A DNA stretch of 60,000 bases, from the NCBI RefSeq assembly GCF_029227915.1, contig NC_079875.1:28830001-28890000 (forward strand), in the 5' to 3' direction. Position numbers and translations under genes: made by a program. The stretch comes from Hydractinia symbiolongicarpus. Lineage: Eukaryota > Cnidaria > Hydrozoa > Anthoathecata > Hydractiniidae. Below the pieces are notes generated by a model that saw nothing but the letters and a program-made list of their open reading frames with translations, was not told where the DNA came from and searched no databases. Below are positions 30,255-42,898 of this stretch, piece by piece; position 1 is the first letter of the stretch, and every line of letters starts with the position of its first letter.

Positions 30255-30955
30255 TTAAAAGCGAAGAACAAAATAAAAAGGATCTTGGCTAAACTTTTCG
30301 TACACGTTCTCATTGGATAATTGACTCACCGCCTCCTTAAGATAATCTTCCCTATCCCACACGACTACCCCAGATCCTTTATCAGCTGGTTTGATAACGA
30401 TAGACATGTCAGAACGCAGATTTCTAAGCGCTTCTTGTTCTGCTATTGAAATATTACTATAATTTGATTTCTCAGCTTTTATAGACATTTACTTCTCCTC
30501 AAGAACACTTAGATAGATCTCAATAGCACTATCAACGTTTTTGGGATGAAACTTAGAAGGTACCCTAAGGCATTTAGAAATTTCTTCACCCTCTTTCTCC
30601 CGAAAATACCGAATGCATTGTTTTAATTGAGCTCTATCAAGTTCCTTTGGAGTGGATGAAAATTTAAGCCCTCTTAATAAAACTGAAATTTCGGCCTCCG
30701 AAAATACTCTTTTAGATAGGTTAAAAACATTACTAGACAGAAATTTCCTGTAATACGTCCATCACTCGAATTATGTCTTACCACACTTTCCACCTCTTTA
30801 TTACTTTCATTTTCCTCTATTCCAGAGTCATTTTTTCTTTCTACATCGTTGGTATTTCTTTTTCGACAAACGTTAACTTCAGCAGGAACCGGTTGTTCAA
30901 TTTCTGTAATCACATTTATTTCGGGTAAGTTAGCGGAACAAGAGTTACTCACCAT
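30255..30955 (-). pseudogene. Penelope-like element, N-terminal region of the RT ORF
   Basis: Minus strand from 30955: a polar segment, then after a frameshift near 30735 NVFNLSKRVFSEAEISVLL and RGLKFSSTP, an in-frame stop at 30490, then ISIAEQEALRNLRSDMSIVI, KPADKGSGVVVWDREDY and YEKFSQDP. The N-L-S...L-x-x-G-L-x-F-x-x-T-P and I-V-I-K-P-A-D-K-G-x-x-(V/I)-V blocks are the start of Penelope-like RTs. The RT core is cut at 30255 where the USP-LINE tail ends. Confidence 0.85.
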
Positions 30956-33020
30956 AGTAACCTAATTTAATAGGTCTAAATTAATACACAAATGACTTCA
31001 GAAGTACCTCTCTGATGCAATGCGTAATTGTAAGCCATTGTCCAGACACTAAACAAAGATATAACGATATACACGCTTAAAGTGCGCAAACAAGCGGAGA
31101 GTACGGCTTAGTCACACACCTACCTAAAGTACAAAATAGGAAAGGTAGAGTTACGCCTTAAGAATACTAAACATAAAAGTATACCTTCACTCCTTTTACG
31201 TTAAATGTTCGTTCTAGTAATAAATTTAACAAACCCTAACCACACAATGAGGGCAATTTCTTTCAATTACGCCCCAAGTCTCTATTACAGACCCTTAATA
31301 ACCGTTTTTTGCGGTGGGTAAAGGATTAGATCGACCGGCATAAAGATTAATGTTAAAACCGCCACAACCCATAATACTCGAGAAACATTCCTAGCAATAT
31401 TTTGGGTAATTTAATGTTCTTCCAAACTTTTGACGTTTAACGCAGGGTTTTTGTGGAATGTGTTGCCTCTCTGGCGTTTTCACCGTTTTTTTTTTTTCTT
31501 CTTCAAAACTTTCATCAGTGCTTTCATTAACACTATGATCGCCAATAATGTCGAAATCTTCATCCTCGTCATCTGAACCATTAACATCATCTTTTAACGA
31601 AATACTGCGATCTATAAAGATAATATTTAGGTGTTGTATAAGTATTGGTCTGAATTACTCATATTATATGCCTCCAAATTTTAGGCTACAACTCTCTGGA
31701 CACTGTGATGGTAACACGTCCACTCAAGATTCCGAAATAGTTATATGGCTTATTATCAATAAAAACAAATAACCATGACGACTGTGTACTTTGAAATCAA
31801 ATTACCTTTTCTTTGCAATGTATATTTATTCATGCACCTAAACTTTTTCGTCATTCTGAGTTTTAAATTAGAGCATCTGGTACTTTTACATGTTTAGTAC
31901 AATTTTTATCAGTGCCTACTCTCAAGGTTTTAACTCGCACTTCAACATTTGGCTTCTTCGTGTCTCCAGTATTAATTTTAGAACCATGCAAGTCCGATTG
32001 TTGATTTGCAATTTTTTGTTTGTCAATCATCGCTAAGTATCTTCCAGTACTAGCTAACTGCTTCTCTGCTGGCGGTGCCTGGTAAATAATGCGATTGATG
32101 TCACCACTATGACCTACAATCCTGGCCAAAATTGTTGATAAAATTTCCAATGCAACATAAGCTTATAAGATAAACAAAGATGCAAGCCCCCCTCTCCCCC
32201 CATTTCAATATTTAAGCCAATGGCTGGCTGTGGGTTGAGTGGCCAACTGCATTTTTCAAACTGTGACAATGTGACAATGACTTCAACATTGAAATGGGGG
32301 AGAGGGGGACTGGAAACTAGCTACTATTCTATAAGTGAAAACCTGCACTGTTTTAGTATACACATACCACAATTTTGCTGGCTAGTTTATGTCAACAAAA
32401 CAGAGAATCTCTACACATGGGACGACAGAAACAAAAATAATGATAATAAAGATAATAAATCCACATGTGTTTGGCCTTTTCTCAACCAATTTTGGCCAGG
32501 ATTGTAGATGTTCGAAGGCCAGCTCTTGTTCATGTTGAGGAAGACCGAGGGCTCCGATTAGGGACGAAACCCTATGCCGATTTATTGTCCTATTTATTTT
32601 GGGAATAATGTCACTTTTTTGAACGTCGACATAAGACTGTGCCAGCCTGCGCTGATATCTGGTCCGGCGGTATGAATACTGGCACCAACTTATCTCTTTT
32701 TCCCTCTTGATACGTTAGTCGATTTCCACTGTCAATTTCCTTCTTGTATTCTTCTCGGACATGTGACCTAAGCCATTCCCTGTCCTGCGCTTCCTTCCAC
32801 TGATATATAAACTATATAGCGGGTTCACCACCCCTGCTCCCATTAAATATTGTCAAGCGACCACAAGCAGCATCCCTAACGTCACAAAAAATATTGGAAG
32901 GGAATTTAAAAATGAGTAACCTTCTTAATGTGTTCCATTAATTCGTCGACTAGATTATATGCCGGCATATTGGCAGGTTTTCTTGTATAAATATAAATAA
33001 AAGTCACAAGTACAACATTT
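30956..33020. other. No firm gene; candidate minus-strand exons and an inverted repeat
   Basis: Two minus-strand stretches look exon-like. One at about 31625-31480 follows TCTTTATAG and encodes an acidic RSISLKDDVNGSDDEDEDFD segment. One at about 32810-32630 follows ATATATCAG and encodes WKEAQDREWLRSHVREEYKK to a stop. A 95-codon minus frame at 31863-32150 (MEILSTILARIV) lies between. None is recognised. An inverted repeat spans 32106-32512 (listed separately). Confidence 0.35.
32106..32512. repeat. Fold-back inverted repeat
   Basis: Two nested pairs of arms: CTACAATCCTGGCCAAAATT near 32113 with its complement AATTTTGGCCAGGATTGTAG near 32488, and CCCCTCTCCCCCCATTTCAA near 32193 with TTGAAATGGGGGAGAGGGGG near 32289. 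The arms would pair across a centre near 32245-32310, though spacing between inner and outer arms differs on the two sides. Confidence 0.7.
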
Positions 33021-33021
33021 A

Positions 33022-33349
33022 GGACCAAAAAAATGCGATAACTTTAAATACTTTTCTCTTTTCCGTGCGCCATTAGCTTCCAATTTATCTGCTGATCAAA
33101 CAAATGAACTAGATAATTTCGACTGCTTTCTTCCAAATATTAGTAAAGTCGTTGCTATGTACTCACCTAGAAAGAAAAGGTTAATTGGGTTCATCCGGGC
33201 GAGTAGCTTCCAACATAAAGGAATTATAGCTGAGGCTGATGTCACCATGCTTCTCCATGACAATACCGAAGTATGTGTCATTCTGATATACAGACACATC
33301 CTGGAACATAGAAAAAGAGAATTTGAACCGCGTTTGAAGATGCTTATGT
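33022..33349 (+). other. Candidate coding exon, unrecognised
   Basis: An open plus-strand stretch reads PLASNLSADQTNELDNFDCF, then MYSPRKKRLIGFIRASSFQH and DVTMLLHDNTEVCVI, and meets a good splice donor (TCAA|GTAAGA) at about 33349. No family recognised. The antisense frame at 33096-33299 looks like a shadow. Confidence 0.3.
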
Positions 33350-33820
33350 CAAGTAAGAAAAATCACCTTGGTATGTTCCGAAAGTGTTTTCATAACATTA
33401 GCCTGCAAGGGTGCTGTAAAAAATTATTTTTTTACTAATAAGTCTGATTGGGTGAAATAGGCGAGAACATAGTTCCGACATTTACCCAATTAGATGTGCG
33501 TTTTTGAATGTATCGTAGGAGTATAAAAAAAAATGTGTTTTGCATTGTATAAACTGCCATGATTTTAATTATATACATAAAACAATGTTAAGCAACACCA
33601 CCACCACCACCAAAATTACTAATTACAAAAGTAGTTACCCGAATTGTATTGCATTACATATTTACCTGATTTTGATATTAAATGAAAATATTGGTTTATA
33701 AGATCCGTGCAAATTCTTATTTTGGCATATGTTCTTAAGATGTTCGTATGCTGTGGAGTGTTTTTGCCTAAATCCAAACTGTTGAGAGTACAAAATATCA
33801 TGTTGTAGATTGTTTGTAGA

Positions 33821-35462
33821 TCAGTTTTTGAAAAACTTTATCAAATTAGATAGCAAAGAGATCGGTGTGTAATTTGTACAGTCAAGTTTGAATCCTTTTT
33901 TAAATACAGAAAAAACATTGGCAATTTTTAATTGGGATGGAAATACACCAGAAGAGAAAGAAAGATTGATCAGAATTGAGAGTGACTTGGCAAATTTAAA
34001 TTTGAGAAGAGCCAATAATTGACTAGGAATACCAAAAGGACCAGATTCTTTATGGCAATTTAACGAGGCAATACATGAGGCTAATTCATCAGTGTCCAGT
34101 TGGTGAGAGAAAAACGAATTGAAATTTATGTTTTGAAGAAAATGAGAGAAGGGCTTTTGAAGAAAAAGAAATTTTAGATTGTATGGTATCAGCAATAAAA
34201 GAAAAATAATCATCGAAGGAATTGGAGATTACAGAAGGATCAGTGACATTAGTATTATGAAGATTGAGACAGGTAGGAAAAAAAGATTTAGACTTTTTAG
34301 TAGATATGATAGAATTGATGCCTTGCCACACCTTGTAAATATTGCCAAGGTTATCACTGAAATAGCTTGCATAAAGTATTTTCTTGCTCTGCTTGCACAA
34401 AGTTACAATTAAGTTTTTATACTGCTTATAACGTTTATTGAAAGGATTTTTAGCCTTTATAGAGGATTTATAAAGACGATCGCGTTGTTGAATAGACTAA
34501 GTGATCCAAGGATTTCAATCACGTTTATGTTGACGCTTAGTGCTTTTATAGGTGCATACTGATCCAGGAGGACCTCAACCCTGTTAAAGAATTTGTCGAA
34601 GGAGAGGTCTACATTGCCAGAATTTTTTTCAAGAGTTTGTTCCCAGTTTGTATCAAAAATATCAAGAATAAAATTTTGCTGATCAAAATTTTTTTCAATC
34701 TCTGACACTAGTCTTAACATTAGAAGGAGAATATACTGTTTTATAACGAATTGAGGCAAGTGGTCGTAGTAGTACAGATAATACCAGTCATGGTGTCAGA
34801 GAATATATTATCTATAAGAGTACTGGAGGAGTTAGTTATCCTAGAAGAAAAGGTGATGTGAGGAAGCAAGGAGAAAGAGGAAGTTATATCTAAAAAATTC
34901 TTGACAGGCTTATCTGTGTCACAGTTTAAGAGGTTGATGGTCAAATTCTTTAATTTCATGATACAGTTGGCTCCTCCCACGTCATAGGACTGATCACAAA
35001 TTTCTGGTGAAAAGGAATTTAATTGCGAGAAAAACGGTCTCAGTGATTCTTTGCAACATTCAATACAGTGCCAATCATTATAGGAATTTAGGAGGAATTT
35101 TGGAGAATTTCGCATACCTTGGACTCAATGTTGCGATCTTGTACAAAATCATTTATACCTGTAATATATAGGCACTCTCTGTGACTGTACTGTTCGTTTA
35201 ACCAACACTGTCTTTCCAAATCTACGATTTTTTCAGCACATCTGTCATTAACACTGTGTGAAATAGGTAATTCAAATTCAAGCTTAGTGGAAGTCATCAA
35301 GGTGTGTAAGTCATCGAAAATTCCAGATATTTTATTAACAAATTTTTGAAGCGATGATTTGTTTATTAGCCATAATGTTTGTGTGGATAATATGAAACAA
35401 GTTGAAAAGATACCACGTATTTCGGATTTTGAATCACCCCATGACAGGTTAACTCGGAGCAC
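33821..35462 (-). mobile_element. Non-LTR retrotransposon (endonuclease-RT type), decayed and internally deleted
   Basis: From 35462 on the minus strand: an ORF1-type segment (CAEKIVDLERQCWLNEQYSH followed by RECLYITGIN), an abrupt jump near 35110 to the end of an apurinic-type endonuclease (KNLTINLLNCDTDKPVKNFL, SSSTLIDNIFS), a linker, KVWQGINSIIS, and RT blocks ELASCIASLNCHKESGPFGI, SGVFPSQLKIANVFSVFKKG and NYTPISLLSNLIKFFKN. This is the domain order of Jockey/CR1/RTE-like LINEs. The endonuclease active site and the YxDD block are missing. It is unrelated in motif detail to the USP-LINE. Confidence 0.85.
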
Positions 35463-35609
35463 ACCTCCGACCTCAACGACGGCTGAGTAACGACTAAGCT
35501 ATAATATACTATGTTACTACTCAATAGTAAAGGAATAGCTAACAAATGTTAATTTTTATGATAAGGGATTAAATATTGCAATATGAGAATAGTAAGAAAA
35601 AAAATCGAA

Positions 35610-35690
35610 TAGTAAACTGCTACCTAGCTAAAAAGGTTATCTGGATAGACTGCAGGTTCGAGTCCTGTCTCTTGCTTACACAAGAGTAGC
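35610..35690 (+). other. tRNA-like fragment with B box, possible SINE head
   Basis: GGTTCGAGTCC at 35655-35665 is a perfect Pol III B box inside a T-arm (GCAGG-TTCGAGT-CCTGT). Weak A-box-like sequences lie at 35610 and 35625. No complementary acceptor stem is present, so it is not a functional tRNA gene. It could be a tRNA-derived SINE or tRNA pseudogene. Confidence 0.4.
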
Positions 35691-37557
35691 TTCGTTGGCA
35701 AAGCGTTTCAGTATAATTCTTGGCTTAGAGCAGTTTAGAGCATTTAAATCACCAGTTAGCTATACCTTTTGGGAACTAAACTAGAATTGAAATTTTTACG
35801 CATGTATTCAAAAATTGGTTAATTGCACATTCGCACACAAATTAATTATTACATAGTTTAGTAGCTTATCATTCCCAAAAATATTTTTTTAGTTATCTTG
35901 CTATTTCTTTAAAATTTCTTTATAAATATACGTTAATCGCTTTGAAATGGCTGGCAAACGTTGTCAAAATCTTTTGCTGAAACTGCAAAAAAGAGTCAAA
36001 GAAACGTAAAAAGAGGCTGCATCCTTCGTTAATCAATGGCAAAAAGATTATTTTGTAAAAAAACGGAAAAGAACTCATGAAAGAGGATATACAGAATAAT
36101 GAGAACTGTTTTCACATGTGCATTATTCTGTTGTTAGCCCGTGGAAAAATCCACGGATCGCCCCTCCTTAAATTGACCTGTCGCAACAAAGTGGATAAAA
36201 ATATGTTGCATTTGATATTCGTGCTTCCGTTGGCATGACTTTTTTCTTGCTCACAGACGGAATACGGGCATTATTAACATGAGGCGTGAAGTATATATGT
36301 AATCCAAACCACTTACATCCTCATAGCTCATACTTTCTCGCTGGTTTGGTATGTATTTAACATCCGAAATCTAAATAGAAAACAAGAAAAATTTAATAAT
36401 AAAAGATAATTAAAATAGGAGCCAATCAATTTAATCAATTTGGCAAACAGCTGCCTTATCAGTAAAAAAAACCGGCTAAATTTTTTAGTGGGTACAAATA
36501 TTAGTCACTAGCATCCCACTTCAGGGTCCACAGAGGTCCCGAAATTGGAGAATAATGGCCATGCTGACGTCAGCAACAATTAGAGTATGTTAAAAGTTTG
36601 AACCTAACTTGATTACCTAAGTTCCTAAGTCCGCTGTAAACATTGACAAGTGGTAAACAGTGACAGGTGAACTATAAACATTGACAAATAAACTTTGGCA
36701 AGTTCAAATTGGACGAATATAGTAAGTACTTTCTAATTTCTTGTGGGGACCAGGTTTGAAATTTGCCCCTGTGTCTTAATATATTTTTAAGGGATAGTGA
36801 CTCTATTTGAAATGAAAATGGATAATAAAAATTAACAAATTGCAACTAAAAATGTAAACTGAAGATGTCCATACTTTAAAAGGCATTTTGGTTCTGAATG
36901 CACTGAAAAAGGAGAAGCAAAATTCCGGTTAATTGGTACGGTTCAGAAGTGAAAACAACACAAAGTATTGGTAGAAAATGTATTCTTAAATAGTTTGCAA
37001 TTATATTTGGGGTATGGGTTGAGGTGCTCGGGCTTCGTTAGAAATTTAGTACTGAAATAAATTACTGACATTGTTACTGTTAATTACTGACGGATTCTTT
37101 TGACAGTATATGACAATTAATGACAATTAAACGTTTGTCTCATTGTAACGGACTGACATGAACTGACACGCTCTATACTTTCGAAATACTTAATCAACTC
37201 TATCACTGTCAACAAAATAGACATCAGCACCAAGCTGGCTGACGAAGGAAGCCCAGCACCCCCCAAATTTCCCTAGATTGAAAAACCAAGAGTTGACTTC
37301 TATGTAGTCTTCTATAAGTATGACATTAGCTACATACTATGATATAACACAACATCTAATCATAAATAATTATCGGCAACTAATGAACTGCTGTCCTATT
37401 GAAAAATATACAAAGGATAGGGCGACGTTTATAGTATTCTTACAGGCGTTTAGAGGATCGTAATAACCTACATACTATACAAGTTGAGCTGAGCTTAAAG
37501 CACAAACTTAATGTCCCAGATTTTTTTCATTCCATTTAAGTCTGCTATGCGAGTAGA
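35691..37557. other. No gene; Helitron-like hairpin at 36133
   Basis: Noncoding. Between 36133 and 36158 GTTAGCCCGTGGAAAAATCC and ACGG form a perfect hairpin. Its reverse complement is nearly identical to the putative Helitron end at 50578-50606, but here the expected CTAG is replaced (GGCTAACAACAG), so the end is diverged. Confidence 0.4.
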
Positions 37558-38210
37558 CTATTCTGTCAAAACGTTGTCTGCCAGGTGAATGTACCTTCTG
37601 TAGCAATCACTACTCCAGCGTCCAAAAATCTTAATAGCGGAATCGGGTATCCCGCAGGAAGCGGCAGCCGAAGCGCCACCAATGCGAAAACTATGTGTAT
37701 TAATGTTAATATTGTTAGGCAAGCTTATTGACTTGATGGGCAAACATACTCTGACACTCTTAACAGGCCAAGAAATGCCACTAAGATAAGACAAGTCCAC
37801 ATTGCTTTAATAAACATTATCATTTTACGCAGATCAGCTGGTGTAATTGGTAGTCTCTGAGAAAGAGAATTTGGATGACATCTTCTGATGCAGTACAGGC
37901 AACCCATGTGGGCTATCTTTGTGTTAAAGCCACATATTACACTCTCGTACTGAACACCGCGAAGATAGACTTTAATAGTAGCAAATTTGTCGCGTCTTGC
38001 CAAATATGACAGTTGATGTGGTATTTCTGTCAAAGGAAAGGTAGGTACAGATGTAGCTTCGCAAAATTTTTTAAACGAGAGATATCCTGACCGATATGTT
38101 GCCCTGGTGTTTTTTGAAATGGAAGACTTTAAATAATGACTTAAATCTCTTTGAAGAGTTGTAGTATTGATAAAGGAATTGGTGTTGGATCTGTTTTGGC
38201 TTCTGGGCAT
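37558..38210 (-). pseudogene. Ngaro/DIRS tyrosine recombinase remnant
   Basis: From 38210: LSHYLKSSISKNTRATYRSG and YLSFKKFCEA (SAM-like core-binding domain), LPITPADLRKMIMFIK, FLGLLRVSEY (first catalytic Arg), then, after a deletion and frameshift near 37740, THSFRIGGASAAASCG (H-x-x-R), GRWSSDCYRRYI with the Tyr nucleophile. All active-site boxes can be found but about 80 residues between Arg and His boxes are gone. Confidence 0.9.
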
Positions 38211-38379
38211 AGACGTTTGCAGTGTTTTACCTGCAATCGAGACAAAAGATCTGGGTAAGTATTGTGCTGGCCGTTAATGTGGCGTACCAGGAGGTTTATA
38301 TTGTGTTTTGCTGTGTGAAAAAATAAAAAACGTACGAGATGCTTGATGTTTGGACAACCCTAACGACCCAGAGGACCAC

Positions 38380-38640
38380 ACATAAACAATAGCCAAATTA
38401 TCTGTGTATTACACTAATTGCTTGTTTTTCCATGCTTTGCCCAAAGAAAAAACTGCTACAACTATGGCCGATCACTCAATGAAGGTAATACTCTATACCT
38501 ATGAGTATGGTGTAAGGCAATTGAAAACCGTGCACCAGAAAAATATCCTCCTATGCCTACTCCAGAAGCATCAATAAAGAGATTTATTGAAGAGGAGTCT
38601 AAGGTTTCAGTGTGGATAATAGCGATGCCATTTTAAGTGG
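38380..38640 (-). pseudogene. Ngaro/DIRS RNase H remnant
   Basis: The minus strand reads SLFIDASGVGIGGYFSGARF at about 38600-38540, the first catalytic block (D-A-S-x-x-G-x-G-x-Y) of the DIRS-type RNase H. The remaining blocks are only weakly discernible. Confidence 0.65.
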
Positions 38641-38729
38641 GGATAAACTCACAACACCATTGAATATCGTTGTGAGATTCTGATGTAATAGAAGTATGAT
38701 GGTGTAAGGAACGAACTGTAGTGGAGAGA

Positions 38730-39610
38730 TCAATAAGACGTCGTAAGAACATTCGACCACATTTCACATCCTTGCTCGCAAAAGACAAAAACCCTATAAG
38801 AGATAACAGTTCTCTCTTTTATGCATTTCTTCTTCCCTAACCAATTACGAAGTGAAGATAGTAATTCCGTGAACTTATCTTGTGGGAGACGAACAACAAA
38901 ATTTACTGTGTTTATTTCAAAGTGCAGGTATGTAATTACTTGGCAGGGGCCTACCATCTTATTTGGAACCAACGGAACACCAAGCAACTGAAAAACGTCC
39001 TTAATCAACTTTACTATAGCCTGACATTATTTTTAGACAGGGCAGCTGTGATGAAATCATCTAAATAATGTGAGAGATTTTTGACAAAATAAATCCACAA
39101 TAATATCCACTCTAGAATATCAGCAAAGTTGTTAAAAATGAAAGCAGAGGAACGCCCACCAAAAGGTAGAACTACGTCAAAAAAGTATCTTCCCTTCCAC
39201 TTATAACCTAATAGGTGCCAATCACTAGGATGCACAGGGCACAGTCTGAAAACATGCTTTATATGTCCAACTTAGCCATGTAACAATTTCTAACCAACCT
39301 TTTAACCATTTCAACCGCATCATCAAATGATGAGTAGGAGACCGAATAGTCCTCTTTGGTAATGCCATCGTTAACTGAATGTTCGTGTGGTGAAGAAAGG
39401 TCTAATACCACTCGCGCCATCCCGTCCTTTTTTGGTGCAGCACCCAGTGGAGAACAATGCAATTTAAATGGTGATGAAGCAAATGGACCCACCGTATGTC
39501 CCCTCTGCAGCTCTTTCACAATCGCCTCATCAACTTTGGTTTCATACTCTATGGAAGATTTTTGTTACTCATGCATGATTTCAACTCATTGTCCTGAAAA
39601 CCAAGTTTGA
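38730..39610 (-). pseudogene. Ngaro/DIRS reverse transcriptase remnant
   Basis: Segments: GPFASSPFKLHCSPLGAAPK, KDGMARVVLDLSSP (fingers), MAKLDI (first Asp), HPSDWHLLGYKWKGRYFFDV, LPFGGRSSAFIFNNFADILE, LSHYLDDFITAA (YxDD intact) and the thumb-like QDKFTELLSSLRNWLGKKK. Frameshifts near 39240 and 39010. Confidence 0.85.
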
Positions 39611-40102
39611 ATCCATATCGAAAACCTGATACGCTACACACGAGACTCTCTAATGCGTCAAGCTTAACCGGGTTGTAATAAGCGATTTTACAGCACAGAA
39701 TTCATTTGGTACTTGGCCTAGAGGACCTGAGTGTGCAATGGAGTGCTGGGTGTCCTGACGATCTACATGAAGAACACCTGTGAGAGTAGGTGCATGGGTG
39801 TATGTGCAACTCAGTCCTCTATTAAATTTAATGCACCATAGTTGCTCGGAATTACTTCAAAACTGCTGGGGGACATTCCAAAAATGCTGCTCATCGGCCT
39901 TCCCAAACCGTCAACTTCGAGTGTGGCATTGGTTAGCGAAGTGCCCTACTTCATTGCTGATAAAAACATGCATAGCTCAACCTGGAAGATGTAGATGAAG
40001 ATTTTCCCCCAAGCAACAGCATCCCTTTTTGGCAACACAGGAGCGCCTCTATGGTGCTGGTTGTATTACAGGTCATCAATAACATCCCACCTCTTGCTTG
40101 TA

Positions 40103-41003
40103 TCATTTGCCAGATGTATTCTGTGCAGATTGGGCGATGAATGTCTGATATCTAACTAACTGCTGAGTTAAATGTGGTAAGTAGTGGAGCATACACCCAA
40201 GATAATAGCTCCAAGCCAAACTCCACGAAGCATAATCTTTAATACGAGACTTGGTTACGTTTTTTCTACACACAGCTAATGTGCCATCCATGGTGCGCAT
40301 CCTCATCTCGTACTCATCTCCATCGACCATGGGCAAGGACATTGAGGCATTGAGTGATGGAGGGAATAAATCGTCAAAATTTACATACTCACTGGCCTTA
40401 ATCTTTTCCGAAATTCGCTTATGAACTGGAGGGAGAGAGATTGATAAAGTTGGACCCTACCACCTCCGTAGACAAACCCGAAGTAGCAAAACTAAAAGCA
40501 TTAGTAGTGGGGCCAGCAACTGAACGACCTGCAATTGACACGCCATCTTTAAGATTGGCATGTTCCACAAAACCAACGACCTGCGACTGACACGCCATCT
40601 TTAAGATTAGCATGTTCCACAAAACCGGCTGTCGGAGATCGCTAGGGGGGGGGGGGACACGAAAAAATGGCTGGCTTGACTGTGGACGGTAAGTCCGAGC
40701 TTCCTGTTGTGCCAGTATTTTTTGTTTATTAAATTCGTTTTGAATCTCATTCTTCAAAAAAGATAAGTTCATGTGCCAAAGCCTTTTTCTTCTTAAATTT
40801 GTCCTTTAAAGATTTTTCTTTGTTCCTGAAGAGAAGCCATGTGATATGAAACTGATTTCTACGTCAGCGCCTTCTGCTGCAGAATTCAAGGTTTTCGATA
40901 TTGTATTCTGGTAGGCTTTCTGCCTCCTAAAATTTTTTTGAAACAAGAAATGCGATATCTTGCAATGTTTTGCCTTGAGTTGAAATTTGAAAGGATTTCG
41001 CAA
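40103..41003 (-). pseudogene. Ngaro/DIRS Gag-like protein remnant
   Basis: Basic N-terminal segment to 40806, then MNLSFLKNEIQNEFNKQ, QPFFRVPPPPSD, and SWSLAWSYYLGCMLHYLPHL with YQTFIAQSA, the W-x-x-A-W-x-x-Y helical block typical of Ngaro-type first ORFs. A 52-bp tandem duplication (40523-40627) shifts the frame within it, and a 12-13 bp G run lies at 40644-40657. Confidence 0.6.
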
Positions 41004-42898
41004 TCATAGAGTTTAAAAGCCTAACTCTGACCACTCGTCAACAGTTCTAAGACGAGGCTCAGCCATCATTTCATCGTATGTTACCTTTGCTTCTTTTCTT
41101 TTTTAGTGCCATCAAGTATTAAGTTGATTGAGCTATTTCAAACCAATGTTAACAAGCAACCACTTTCTGAATGTATTCTGCAAAACGTCTGAACTGTTCA
41201 AGAGCAAGAAGCTTACTGTGTTTTACTTCATATTTATAACCCCCTGTGTGTGGTTTGGATCTACAGGCTAAGTAACAAGCTTAGGCAGTCTATTGTTTTG
41301 GTTAAATTAATATAGTGTTGACTATTAGTCATAGGTCACTAACACATTTGCAAAATTAATAATGCAGAATGACAGAACACTAGTGAACCAGGTTAGCCTT
41401 ATGCTAGGAGTCAATGGAGACACCCTTTCCTTCTGTAACCCCATTTAACATGTGCTAAGCTTTTATTTTAGCACCATCAAAAGATAAAGTCGGTATAAGA
41501 AGCCGGTAAAAAAATTTAAAAATTATTATTTTAGTGTGGATGATGACAAAATGCTGTCCCTACTTAGGAAAATGATATCCATTTCTACAACATTATCTTG
41601 TTTTCAGATATTTATCCTGAACCCACATTTCTTAAACTTCTTTGTCGAAAGCTTTCGACAAAGGGTACGGTACATCAAATTATTTTCATTAAACTGTTTT
41701 TATACCTTAACAAGTAACATTTCGATACAACGAAAATAAGTCCATTTTTCACCGTAATTGTTATCAAGATGTGCTATATCTTCACCGGAATCTTCATCGA
41801 ATGATTCGTGAACATAAACTTTCCGGTTCTTTTTTTTTGGAAACTGAAATGACAAATTTAATTTATTTTGGTGGTATTTTACAAGATATTATATTTGATT
41901 TATACCATGCTTCACGACGTTCTAAATTCAATCATTAAGAAGGAGTACACCGTATCACTGGTAATAAAATCAAGCACTTTTCCCTGAAGCAGAATGTTCC
42001 GCGTCTTTGCCAGTTTGTCCACTGACTAACCCTTTGTTTTCTTCCATAGAACTGTCTGTCTGTTGTCCTAGTAATAAATACACTCAAAGTAAATAATGTT
42101 CTTAAAAAAAAAAAAATATTTCAGCAAAAAGAACAGATAGCATAATTTATATTTCTTAGAGTTACACCCACTCAAAACGTTTTCCATCATACCAGGCATG
42201 GTTTTTTCCTTAATCTTACCTTTGTTTGAAGAATCGCCTGAAAAAGGAACAGTACCACTGAATATATAATCTTCCTAAGACTATAGACAGGTAATAATTA
42301 AATTACCCGGTAAAAGTTTGCGGTCAGAGTTATTTAACCCTAATAGGTATGCACTTCTTTGGCTCTGGTAGTTTTACCGCCGTAGTCTGAGATTAATGGA
42401 ATAAATTAGCATACTTATTTTCTTGTAAAGCCAGCATATTTTTGTATAATAGCATTCTGGCTAATATATTTTGGTATTTTGACTTGATTTTCTGCTAGTG
42501 ACCTAACTTTTCTTACACATGGATTATTATGTCAAAATTTATACTATTTTCCATTTAAGTTTGTTAAATATGGTGGTTTTAAGCAACGCCTAATAAATCC
42601 TGAAGGTAAAGTTTTGGAAAAAAAAGTCACACAAAACATAGTGATTGACAATCACAAAGTTATTGAAAATTAAGCGAGTGTTTTGGAAGATATTGAAATT
42701 TAAGTTTTGCTTGTGGACTTTATGCCCCCTTCCCTTTATTTCAAATAGGGTTAATAATATTCGTTTATTGGAGAGAAGATTTATTTTTGGGTAAAAGAAA
42801 TTTTGTCATGGCGCTGAAACCTGCTGAATGAAAGGTCACGAATTTACCTTGCAGAAGAAACAATGATATCCTCATTGGATTTTAAGGACTTGTAAAAG
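41004..42898. other. No firm gene; one candidate minus exon at 41845-41720
   Basis: Mostly noncoding. On the minus strand TTGTCATTTCAG at about 41848 precedes FPKKKNRKVYVHESFDEDSG and EDIAHLDNNYGEKW, a basic then acidic segment similar in style to N-termini of the zinc-finger/recombinase family or transposases. Not assigned. Confidence 0.35.

Larger units (their letters stand above)
37558..41003 (-). mobile_element. Ngaro/DIRS-type element: Gag-like, RT, RNase H, tyrosine recombinase (decayed)
   Basis: Minus strand, reading from 41003 down: Gag-like, RT, RNase H and recombinase segments in the order of YR retrotransposons. It differs from the other YR elements in this window (RT motif YLDDF, recombinase of the HSFRIG type), so it is a separate family. 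Frameshifts and deletions throughout. Split terminal repeats were not found. Confidence 0.85.

Noticed and set aside
35610-35690. A functional tRNA gene.
   Set aside because: The T-arm and B box are good but there is no matching acceptor stem and no cloverleaf upstream.
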